Of a DNA stretch of 64,000 nucleotides, positions 24,287 to 31,905 are shown in pieces. The notes beneath the pieces were generated by a model that did not search any database, was not told the DNA's origin, and saw nothing but the letters and a program-made list of their open reading frames with translations. Position 1 is the stretch's first letter, and each line of letters begins with the position of its first letter. A program made the translations under genes and the position numbers. This DNA comes from Chloroflexota bacterium. Lineage in GTDB: Bacteria; Chloroflexota; Anaerolineae; UBA4142; SHND01. The stretch lies in NCBI GenBank assembly GCA_004295045.1, contig SHND01000058.1:1-64000 (forward strand), in the 5' to 3' direction.

Positions 24287-25223
24287 TCCGCGTCCCCGTC
24301 TCGCCGTTCAGCGCGCGTTCGAGATTTTCGGGATTGGTGATTAATGCTTGCACGTTTTTGTCCGAACCTTCGAGAAACCAAAGCGCGGCTTGAATTTTTG
24401 GACCCATCGAACCTTTGGCGAAATGTCCTTCGGCGAGATATTTTTTCGCTTGGTCAACGGTGAGCTGGTCGAGCCATTGCTGATTCGGTTTATTGAAATT
24501 CAACGCCACTTTTTCGACGGCGGTAGAAATCAAAAACAAGTCCGCGCCGACACTGCGCGCGAGCAGCGAACCCGCGAAATCTTTGTCAATCACCGCTTCG
24601 AGTCCGACGAGTTCGCCTTGTTCATTTTCATACACAGGAATCCCGCCGCCACCCGAACAAATGACGACAAAGCCCGCGCGAATGAGCGAATCAATCGCGT
24701 CGCGTTCGATAATTTCTTTTGGCAAGGGCGAAGGCACCACGCGCCGCCAGCCGCGTCCCGCGTCCTCGACCATCTGCCAATTTTCTTCGGCGCGTTTGCG
24801 CGCGGCAGCTCCCGCGTTCATAAACGAACCGATAGGTTTGGATGGATTTTGAAACGCGGGGTCGTTCTTGTCTACCAACACTTGGGTCACAATTGTCGCG
24901 GCTTGTTTGTTTATTCCACGCGCGTGAAATTCATTTCGCAGCGCGCGTTGAAACATGTAACCAATCGCGCCTTGCGAATCGGCGCCGCAGTAATCGAGCG
25001 GCACCGGATGCAATTCATGTAGCGCGAGTTCGGAGCGCCGCAGAATAAATCCAACTTGCGGTCCGTTGCCGTGCGTGAGGACAACATTCCATCCTTTTTC
25101 AATCATACCCGCGACATGTTTCGATGTTTCGACGGTCGCGTTGTATTGGTCTGCAATCGTTTTGTGTTTTTCGTCGAGGATGAGCGAATTGCCACCAACG
25201 GCGATGACAGCCACTTGAGACAT
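24273..25223 (-). CDS. Carbamate kinase (YqeA/ArcC-like)
   Basis: 316 residues. Amino-acid kinase fold with AVGGNSLI at the start, LTHGNGPQVGFIL near residue 52, VICSGGGGIPVYENE near 210, VIDKDFAGSLLA, and FAKGSMGPKIQAAL near 275. It catalyses carbamoyl phosphate + ADP to ATP + carbamate, the energy-conserving end of carbamoyl catabolism. Adjacent ygeW supplies a carbamoyltransferase, so the pair can harvest ATP from ureido intermediates of purine breakdown, as proposed for the enteric yge/yqe cluster. A weak ribosome site precedes the start. Confidence 0.95.
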   Translation of the reverse strand: MSQVAVIAVGGNSLILDEKHKTIADQYNATVETSKHVAGMIEKGWNVVLTHGNGPQVGFILRRSELALHELHPVPLDYCGADSQGAIGYMFQRALRNEFHARGINKQAATIVTQVLVDKNDPAFQNPSKPIGSFMNAGAAARKRAEENWQMVEDAGRGWRRVVPSPLPKEIIERDAIDSLIRAGFVVICSGGGGIPVYENEQGELVGLEAVIDKDFAGSLLARSVGADLFLISTAVEKVALNFNKPNQQWLDQLTVDQAKKYLAEGHFAKGSMGPKIQAALWFLEGSDKNVQALITNPENLERALNGETGTRITKG

Positions 25224-25235
25224 TTTTGAAAAGTG

Positions 25236-25324
25236 CGGTAGTGCAATCGTGTATTAGTGCGATAGTTAAATCAAAAACAGATTCTTCACTATCTCACTAT
25301 TGCACTATCGCACTATTGCACTAA
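25236..25324. repeat. CACTATCG-type tandem repeats between ygeW and carbamate kinase
   Basis: 8-bp units of GTGCGATAGT / CACTATCG type, with copies on both strands around an AT-rich middle. Confidence 0.8.
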
Positions 25325-26301
25325 CTCATCGTCAACGCCATCACCGCTTTTTGCGCGTGCAAGCGATTTTCGGCTTCATCGTACACAACCGAATGGCGTC
25401 CATCAATCACTTCGTCGGTCACTTCCAATCCGCGGTCGGCGGGGAGGCAGTGCATATAAATTGAATCTTCTTTCGTCAAACTCATGCGGCGCGCGTCGGT
25501 AATCCACGATTTGTATTTGTCAATCAACGCTTTGCCTTCTTCTTTGCCCGTCGTCGTCATCAACGGACCCCACGATTTCGGATACACAATATCCGCGTCC
25601 TTGAACGCTTCATCCATGTCGTGGACAATTTCAAAACCGGTGCCATATTTTTTCGCGTTGTCTTGCGCTTGCTGCACAATGTCGGGCATGAGTTTAAATT
25701 CGGGCGGATGCGCTAGCACCACGTCCATCCCAAAACGCGTCATTTGCAAAATCAACGATTGCGGCACGGAAATTGGTTTCGAATACGACGCCGCGTATGC
25801 CCAACTCACCACCATTTTTTTGCGGCGCAAATCGCGTCCCTTTTTTTCAAAAATCGTCATCAAGTCGGCGAGACATTGGAACGGATGATACACATCGCAC
25901 TGCATATTCAGAATCGGCACGCGCGACGCGCGCGCCACCTCATTCTCGTACTGGTTGCCGAATTGCCAATCGCACTGCCGAATCGCGATGCCGTCGAAAT
26001 ATCTTCCAAAAATTTCGCCGATTTCTTTGGCGGTGTCGCCGTGCGAAATTTGCGTCGTCTCGGAATCAATGAACGCGGCGTGTCCGCCCAACTGCGCCAT
26101 TCCCGCTTCAAACGAACCGCGCGTGCGTGTGGACGTGAAAAAGAAAAGCATCGCGAGAACTTTGTCGCGCAGCAGCGCGTGCGCTTCATTCAACGCGCGC
26201 TTGCGTTTCAAATCGAACGCCACTTCCATTACCGTTTCTACTTCTTCTTTGGAAAAATCGAGGTCGCTGATGAAATCGCGACCGCGAAAATTGGTTTGCA
26301 T
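25321..26301 (-). CDS. ygeW: YgeW-type knotted carbamoyltransferase
   Basis: 326 residues from the ATG at 26301, which has an AGGAGAG ribosome site; a longer frame reaching 26430 would translate repeat DNA. The carbamoyl-phosphate motif is FTSTRTRGSFEAGMAQLGG near residue 52, followed by ISHGDTAKEIGEIFGRYFDG and MHCLPADRG near 283. YgeW is linked to purine/ureide catabolism and is proposed to release carbamoyl phosphate from a ureido-propionate intermediate. Carbamate kinase follows immediately downstream. Confidence 0.95.
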   Translation of the reverse strand: MQTNFRGRDFISDLDFSKEEVETVMEVAFDLKRKRALNEAHALLRDKVLAMLFFFTSTRTRGSFEAGMAQLGGHAAFIDSETTQISHGDTAKEIGEIFGRYFDGIAIRQCDWQFGNQYENEVARASRVPILNMQCDVYHPFQCLADLMTIFEKKGRDLRRKKMVVSWAYAASYSKPISVPQSLILQMTRFGMDVVLAHPPEFKLMPDIVQQAQDNAKKYGTGFEIVHDMDEAFKDADIVYPKSWGPLMTTTGKEEGKALIDKYKSWITDARRMSLTKEDSIYMHCLPADRGLEVTDEVIDGRHSVVYDEAENRLHAQKAVMALTMS

Positions 26302-26335
26302 GTTGTCTCTCCTGCGTGAAATTTTTTTGATAGTG

Positions 26336-26420
26336 TAGTAGACAAGTACAAAGGTAGACAGGTAAAAAGGTAGGCAGGTAGGCACCTGTTTCCCTATTTC
26401 CCTGTTTCCCTGTTCCCCCC
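26336..26420. repeat. ACAGGTA / TTTCCCTG tandem repeats upstream of ygeW
   Basis: 7-8 bp units (GTAGACAGGTA, then TTTCCCTG three times) end in a run of eight C just before the stop of the dehydratase gene. Confidence 0.8.
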
Positions 26421-27413
26421 CTACAACCACTCTTTCAACCGCGCCAAATCTACATTCCCGCCGCTCAACACCGAAACGACGCGCGTGTTTTTGGGCAGCG
26501 AAACTTTTTTCGTAATAATCGCCGCCGTCGCCGCCGCGCCCGCGCCCTCCACGAGCATCTTGCAGCGTTCCAATAACAAACGAATCGTATCTTTCAATTC
26601 ATCATCGTTCACCAAAACAACATCGTCCACAAACTCTTGCATCAGCGGATAATTATTTTCACCAATCATCGGGCAAACGATGCCGCCCGCAATCGTCGGC
26701 GTACACACCACGCGCGTATTTTTCCCTGCGCGCACACTGGCAAAATACGCGCCGCCCGCGTTCGATTCGACGCCGATGATTTTGATTTTCGGATTCTGCC
26801 ATTTCAACGCGGCGGCAATACCGCTGATGAGTCCACCGCCGCCAATCGGCACGAAAACATATTCCGCGTCGGGAACATCCTCGAAAATTTCTAAACCGAT
26901 GGTTGCTTGTCCCGCAATCACATACGGGTCATCGAACGGATGCGCGATGGTGTAATTGTGTGCGCGTTGCAGTTCGAGCATCTTGTCGAACATCGTGTTC
27001 ACCGATTCCGCGAAAACGATGTCGCCGCCGTAGCCGCGCACCGCGTCAATTTTTGCTTGCGGCGCGTCTTGCGGCATCACAATCGTCGCGTGCGCGCCAA
27101 ACGCGCGCGCCGCGTACGACAATCCTTGCGCGTGATTGCCCGCGCTCGCGCTTACGAGTCCGCGCGCGCGTTCCGCTTCCGAAAGATGCGCGAGTTTGTT
27201 CAGCGCGCCGCGCGGTTTGAACGAGCCCGTTTTTTGAAACTGCTCGCATTTCAAAAAAAGTTGCACGCCTGCGAGTTCGCCCAGCGCGGAGGCAGAAGCA
27301 GTGGGAGTACGATGGAGTTTGTTGTGAATGATTGCGCGAGCGTTGTGAATGCCGTTAAGTGCGATAGTGCTATCGTGCGATAGTGCGATAGTGTGATTGG
27401 GCGATGGTGTCAT
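26421..27413 (-). CDS. Threonine/serine (or 3-hydroxyaspartate) ammonia-lyase
   Basis: 330 residues. PLP lysine in KTGSFKPRGALNKL near 64, Gly loop SASAGNHAQGLSYAARAFG, and FVPIGGGGLISGIAAALK near 190. No C-terminal ACT domain, so it is a short catabolic dehydratase producing a 2-oxoacid and ammonia. In this locus it could deaminate an amino acid released from purine breakdown; the substrate is inferred only. The first 20 or so residues (NHTIALSHDSTIALNG) are encoded by CACTATCG tandem repeats, and the only in-frame ATG lies in them. Confidence 0.87.
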   Translation of the reverse strand: MTPSPNHTIALSHDSTIALNGIHNARAIIHNKLHRTPTASASALGELAGVQLFLKCEQFQKTGSFKPRGALNKLAHLSEAERARGLVSASAGNHAQGLSYAARAFGAHATIVMPQDAPQAKIDAVRGYGGDIVFAESVNTMFDKMLELQRAHNYTIAHPFDDPYVIAGQATIGLEIFEDVPDAEYVFVPIGGGGLISGIAAALKWQNPKIKIIGVESNAGGAYFASVRAGKNTRVVCTPTIAGGIVCPMIGENNYPLMQEFVDDVVLVNDDELKDTIRLLLERCKMLVEGAGAAATAAIITKKVSLPKNTRVVSVLSGGNVDLARLKEWL

Positions 27414-27476
27414 AGTTGAATGGTGTAATTGAAAGAAAAGATAAAAGCGCTTTCGTGAGATAGTGCGTTAGTGTTA
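27352..27476. repeat. CACTATCG tandem repeats supplying the dehydratase N-terminus
   Basis: Several GTGCGATA and GTGTGATT 8-bp units, then GAGATAGTGCGTTAGTG, extending from inside the dehydratase gene to the S23 stop codon. Confidence 0.8.
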
Positions 27477-27857
27477 GTCGCCCTCGTCTTTTGACTTGCC
27501 GCGCAAGTGCCGAATCAGTCCATTAATGAGACGTTTACACTCATCAGCAATGTCATACGCAACTTGGCGTTCAGATTCTGAAATAAACTTGCGGTCAAGC
27601 GCTTGATAGAGTTCGGATTGGACTTCACTAGCAGAACGACGCGACATTTTCAAAAATCGAATGAACTCTGGTTTTGAACCCGAATCAAAACCTTCTGCGA
27701 TATTGTGCATCACCGAACCTGCTGCGCCTTGCAATTGCGCGCGCAATCGCGTATCACGATTAAACGTTCGCCGTTCAGTCAAATCATACACAGCATTCGC
27801 CAATAAGCGCGCCTTTTGCCAACAAATCAAATCCTCAAATCGTTCAATCTTGGGCAT
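27474..27857 (-). CDS. S23 four-helix-bundle protein (stand-alone), second copy
   Basis: 127 residues. A classical S23/23S-IVP sequence: FEDLICWQKARLLANAVYDLT, GAAGSVMHNIAEGFDSGSK near 47-65, EFIRFLKMSRRSASEVQSEL. It is of a different subfamily from the copy at 17022-17396, so the two did not arise by recent local duplication. Tandem repeats flank it on both sides. It lies between ygeY and the dehydratase gene in the purine run. The role of free-standing S23 proteins is unknown. Confidence 0.93.
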   Translation of the reverse strand: MPKIERFEDLICWQKARLLANAVYDLTERRTFNRDTRLRAQLQGAAGSVMHNIAEGFDSGSKPEFIRFLKMSRRSASEVQSELYQALDRKFISESERQVAYDIADECKRLINGLIRHLRGKSKDEGD

Positions 27858-27859
27858 TG

Positions 27860-27955
27860 CACACTCTCACTATCGCACAACCGCACTATCTCACTACCCC
27901 ACTATCGCACCATCGCACTACTCCACTATCGCACTACCCCACTATCGCACTAAAC
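27860..27955. repeat. CACTATCG tandem repeats between ygeY and the S23 gene
   Basis: About eleven 8-bp units (CACTATCG, CACAACCG, CACTACCC, CACCATCG) covering the entire gap and the last codons of ygeY. Confidence 0.9.
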
Positions 27956-29147
27956 TCGGCAACAACGCGTAAAATTCCGTCGCCGCGACCACGTCATCCA
28001 ATTTATTTTGGTCGAGCGTGCTGTGCGCGTAGATTTCATCGCCCGGTCCGAAACCGATAGAGGGAATCCCCGCCTTGCCTGCCCAATACGTGCCGTTCGT
28101 AGAGAATGCCCATTTGCCCGTCGGACGCGTTTCATTCCACAATTCTTGAATCGCGCTTTGCCCCGCTTGCACGAGCGGATGCGCTTCGTCCAACGCCCAT
28201 GCGGGATAATACTTGTCAACGGGAAAAACGAAACCCGTGTAACTCGGTTCGTCGTAAAACAATTCTTCGAGTTTGATTTTGTCGCGCTGGTCGTTTGGAA
28301 TCAACGCGTCAATCGCCGCAATCGCGCTCTCTTTGGTTTCACCGAACGTAACGCGGCGGTCAATAAAGATCGTCGCTTCGTCAGGCACCGCGTTCAACGA
28401 AACGGTGCTTACCTTCATGTCACTGACAGTGACGACGGCTTTGCCGAGAAAATCGTGCGTCGGCAATTTTGCGTCAAGGTCACGAATGCCCGCGATGATG
28501 GGCAGCAATTTGTAAATCGCATTGTCGCCGAGAAAATTCGACGCGGCGTGCGCCGATTTTCCTTTCGCGGTGATTTTCAATTCGACGCGTCCCTTGTGTC
28601 CGCGATACACTTGCATCTTGGTCGGTTCGCCAATCACCGCAAAGTCGGGACGAATCTTTGGGTCCGCTTCGACGAACGAATTGGGCGCGATGCCGTCGCA
28701 CCACTCTTCCATGTTGCCAAAGTACCAAGCCGTCCAGCCGTCAAGCAAACCGAGTTGGTGCGCGATGGCGAGTCCGTACACCATTCCCGGCGTCGAACCC
28801 TTTTCATCGCACGCGCCGCGCGCAAACAAAATGCCGTTTTCGATTTTTCCTTTGAACGGGTCCCATTCCCACGACGCGGGATCACCGATGCCGACGGTAT
28901 CAATGTGTGAATCGTAGACGATGGTGCGCGCGCCATTGCCGATGCGTCCGAGAATATTGCCCATTTTGTCAAAGCGCACCTCGTCAAAGCCGAGTTTTTT
29001 CATTTCCGCGCCGACGCGTTCGCCGACCGGTCCAATTTGCGAATCCATCGAAGGGATCGCGCAAATGTCAATAAAAAATTGGATGATGTTATCGCGTTGA
29101 GCCGCGACTTGATTTTGAATTTCCGAAACGACGTTGTTCATTCTCAT
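27942..29147 (-). CDS. ygeY: YgeY-type M20 metallohydrolase of purine/selenium-linked loci
   Basis: 401 residues from the ATG at 29147, which overlaps the xanthine dehydrogenase stop by 4 bp and has AAAGGA upstream. M20 metal ligands: VYDSHIDTVG, RGACDEKGSTPGMV, GNMEEWCDG and a C-terminal AHSTLDQN His. The family (YgeY, linked to selenium-dependent hydroxylases) is proposed to hydrolyse a ureido-amino acid intermediate of purine catabolism. Tight coupling with xanthine dehydrogenase supports a shared pathway. Confidence 0.94.
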   Translation of the reverse strand: MRMNNVVSEIQNQVAAQRDNIIQFFIDICAIPSMDSQIGPVGERVGAEMKKLGFDEVRFDKMGNILGRIGNGARTIVYDSHIDTVGIGDPASWEWDPFKGKIENGILFARGACDEKGSTPGMVYGLAIAHQLGLLDGWTAWYFGNMEEWCDGIAPNSFVEADPKIRPDFAVIGEPTKMQVYRGHKGRVELKITAKGKSAHAASNFLGDNAIYKLLPIIAGIRDLDAKLPTHDFLGKAVVTVSDMKVSTVSLNAVPDEATIFIDRRVTFGETKESAIAAIDALIPNDQRDKIKLEELFYDEPSYTGFVFPVDKYYPAWALDEAHPLVQAGQSAIQELWNETRPTGKWAFSTNGTYWAGKAGIPSIGFGPGDEIYAHSTLDQNKLDDVVAATEFYALLPSLVR

Positions 29148-31891
29148 TGTCCTTTGCTCAAAGCTTCCTTGAGCCATTTTTTATCGGCGGGCAGCGCGTA
29201 ACAACGCACGCCTGTCGCGTTGTAAATGGCATTGATGATCGCGGGCGTCGTGGGAATAGAGGCGAGCTCACCGACACCTTTCGCGCCGTACGGTCCATCT
29301 TTGGTCTCGTGTTCGACGAAAAACGGAATCACTTCGGGCGTTTGGTCAATCGTCGGCAACCGCACCTTAAACAGCGAGTCAGTTTTGACGTACCCGTTCT
29401 CCATTACAAAATTTTCCTGAAGCGCCATGCCCAAGCCCATCGAAATACTGCCTTCGACTTGACCGAGCAGCGCGAGCGGATTCATCACGCGTCCCACATC
29501 ATTCGCCGCGATCACTTTTAATACCTTAGTTTCGCCCGTTTTGACGTCCACTTCCACCAACGCAGCTTGCGCGCCGAAACCGAACGCGAAATGTTGATAT
29601 TGTTTGGTTTGCGGCGCAACGTATTGATAACTCACTTTGGGGATGCGCCCTTCGCGCCGTGCGGCGGCTACAACTTCGGTCAGCGAAATGCTGTGTCCAT
29701 TGCTCGACACTTGCCCATCCGCAAAGTTCAAAGTGTCAGGCGCCGCATCCAAAAGTTCGGATGCAGTCTCGCTCAACAACACGCGCACCTCCATACTCGC
29801 GTGCCGCGCCGCGTTGCCGGTGACGTACGTTTGGCGCGAGGCAGTAGTGGCGGAACCATCCAGAGTTAAATCGGTATCCGATAAAAGCACGTCAACATTT
29901 TCGTATGGCACGCCCAATTCTTCAGTGACGATTTGCGCGAGAACCGTCGGCAAGCCCTGCCCGATTTCCGCCGCACCCGCGCGCACGATAGCGCGTCCGT
30001 TCCCAAACAATTCCACTTCGGCGCCCGCCGCGTCGTACGCCCCGCTGCCATAGCCCGTGTTTTTATACGCGCACGCAATACCCCACGCGCGGCGTTTGTC
30101 GCCCTCCACCGCGGTAAAGGGATGTTTTTCCATTTCCGCCGTCACGAGTTCCAACGCCTCAGACAAACCACAACTTTCCGTCATGACTTGACCCGCCAAA
30201 GTCTGTTTGCCGTAATCTAAAATATTTTTGCGGCGAATCTCTAGCGGCGTGATGCCCAATTTTTCCGCGAGTTGGTCCATCTGCGATTCCATCGCAAACG
30301 CACTTTGCGTGACGCCGAACCCGCGAAACGCGCCGGAGGGCACATTGTTGGTGTACATCGCGTATGTGTTCACGCGACAATTTTTCACCTCGTACGGTCC
30401 CGCCGCGTGTGTTGTCGTGCGCAGCATCACATGATTGCTCAAACTCGCGTACGCGCCGCCATCGCCATAAATTTCCGCTTCATGCGCGACGAGCGTTCCA
30501 TCTTTTTTCGCGCCCGTTTTAATTTTGATGATCGTCGCATGGCGCTTTGGATGCGTTTTGAGCGATTCGGCGCGGCTCAACACCATTTTCACCGGACGCT
30601 TGGTGAGATACGCGGCAAGCGCGACATAAATTTGCACCGACACATCCTCTTTGCCACCAAAGCCGCCGCCGATCAAACAATTGATCACGCGCACCTGGTC
30701 TTCGGGCAGATTCAACGTCGCCGCGATTTGGGCGCGGTCGCCAAAGGGAATCTGTCCGCCCGCGTAGACAGTGATGCGCCCATTCGCTTCAGGCATCGCG
30801 AGCGCGGCTTCCGGTTCGATAAACCCATGCTCGACAGTTTGCGTGCGATATTCGTTTTCAATGATCACATCTGCGTCAGCGAAACCCTGCGCGAGATCGC
30901 CATTCTCTAAATTGAAATGCGCGAGAAAATTGCCGTGTGCGTGCGGCGAATGTGTTTCGGGATGTTCATGTATGCGCGGCGCATCGGGCTGCGCGGCTTC
31001 TTTCGGTCCTGCAACGACGGGCAGAACATCGTACTCGACGCGAATATGTTTCAACGCCTCGCCCGCGCTTGCTTCCGATTCCGCGACGACAAGCGCAATC
31101 GCATCGCCGACATAGCGCACCTTGTCATAGCACAACACGGGCCAATCAATTTCATGTACGCCGGAATCTTTGCGTCCGGGAATATCGTCGGCGGTAAAGA
31201 TCGCGACGACACCCTCCACCTTTTTCGCGTCACGCACGTCCACACTCTTTAAAAGCGCGTGCGGATGTGCGCTGCGCAACGCGCGCGCATACAACATTCC
31301 TTCGACGTACAAATCATCCGCGTAAATTCCTTTGCCTGTGACTTTGGCAACTGCATCGGGACGCGGCAGCGGCTGACTGATCGCGCGCATGGGATGCTTT
31401 ACGGGCGGAAGCGGCGGGACGGGCTGACCGGCGGCTTGTTGAATGGCGCGGATGATAGAGTTGTGTCCCGTACAGCGGCAAATGTTCCATTTGTGTCCGT
31501 CGTAAATTTCTTGCATTGACGGATTCGGATTTTTTTCGAGCAGCGCGAGCGTGGACAGGATAAAGCCCGGCGTGCAAAAGCCGCATTGTGTCGCGCCCTG
31601 ATCAATGTACGCTTGCTGCACCGGATGCAATGTGCCGTCCGTGTTCGCTACCGCTTCGATTGTTTTCACTTGCGCATTGTCCGCGCGCTTGATCGTGACG
31701 AGGCACGCGCGTTCTGGTTTGCCATTCATCAACACCATGCAGCTGCCGCAGTGACCCGTGCCGCAGCCATCTTTGGTGCCGGTGAGATGCAGTTGATCGC
31801 GCAGCACATTCATCAAGTATTCGTTCGGTGCGGCGTTCACCGTGTGCGCGGTTCCATTGACGTTCAGATGGAAAGTTTGCTTATCGGACAT
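29144..31891 (-). CDS. Xanthine dehydrogenase, selenium-linked type, fused 2Fe-2S and molybdenum domains
   Basis: 915 residues. Residues 1-150 carry two 2Fe-2S clusters: Cys 43, 48, 51, 63 and Cys 103, 106, 138, 140 (GFCTPGF; ICRCTGHNS). A hammerhead domain follows (about 180-290), then Moco domains with GGGFGGKEDV near 400, GAFRGFGV near 510 and the catalytic Glu in KGVGELAS near 875. There is no FAD domain, as in the Se-dependent xanthine dehydrogenases of SsnA/YgeY/YgeW loci. It should hydroxylate xanthine or related purines in the cytoplasm with an unidentified electron acceptor. It overlaps ygeY and follows the importer ATPase gene. Confidence 0.92.
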   Translation of the reverse strand: MSDKQTFHLNVNGTAHTVNAAPNEYLMNVLRDQLHLTGTKDGCGTGHCGSCMVLMNGKPERACLVTIKRADNAQVKTIEAVANTDGTLHPVQQAYIDQGATQCGFCTPGFILSTLALLEKNPNPSMQEIYDGHKWNICRCTGHNSIIRAIQQAAGQPVPPLPPVKHPMRAISQPLPRPDAVAKVTGKGIYADDLYVEGMLYARALRSAHPHALLKSVDVRDAKKVEGVVAIFTADDIPGRKDSGVHEIDWPVLCYDKVRYVGDAIALVVAESEASAGEALKHIRVEYDVLPVVAGPKEAAQPDAPRIHEHPETHSPHAHGNFLAHFNLENGDLAQGFADADVIIENEYRTQTVEHGFIEPEAALAMPEANGRITVYAGGQIPFGDRAQIAATLNLPEDQVRVINCLIGGGFGGKEDVSVQIYVALAAYLTKRPVKMVLSRAESLKTHPKRHATIIKIKTGAKKDGTLVAHEAEIYGDGGAYASLSNHVMLRTTTHAAGPYEVKNCRVNTYAMYTNNVPSGAFRGFGVTQSAFAMESQMDQLAEKLGITPLEIRRKNILDYGKQTLAGQVMTESCGLSEALELVTAEMEKHPFTAVEGDKRRAWGIACAYKNTGYGSGAYDAAGAEVELFGNGRAIVRAGAAEIGQGLPTVLAQIVTEELGVPYENVDVLLSDTDLTLDGSATTASRQTYVTGNAARHASMEVRVLLSETASELLDAAPDTLNFADGQVSSNGHSISLTEVVAAARREGRIPKVSYQYVAPQTKQYQHFAFGFGAQAALVEVDVKTGETKVLKVIAANDVGRVMNPLALLGQVEGSISMGLGMALQENFVMENGYVKTDSLFKVRLPTIDQTPEVIPFFVEHETKDGPYGAKGVGELASIPTTPAIINAIYNATGVRCYALPADKKWLKEALSKGQ

Positions 31892-31905
31892 GATACCTCT
31901 TGATT

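Noticed and set aside
25321..26430. Longer YgeW start at 26430
   Set aside because: The extra 43 residues translate tandem repeat DNA; the internal ATG at 26301 has a good ribosome site and the family's usual N-terminus.
29144..31891. CO dehydrogenase large subunit, suggested by the CoxG gene in the window
   Set aside because: The fused 2Fe-2S domain, lack of the CoxL active-site Cys loop and the YgeY/YgeW/SsnA neighbours favour a xanthine dehydrogenase.
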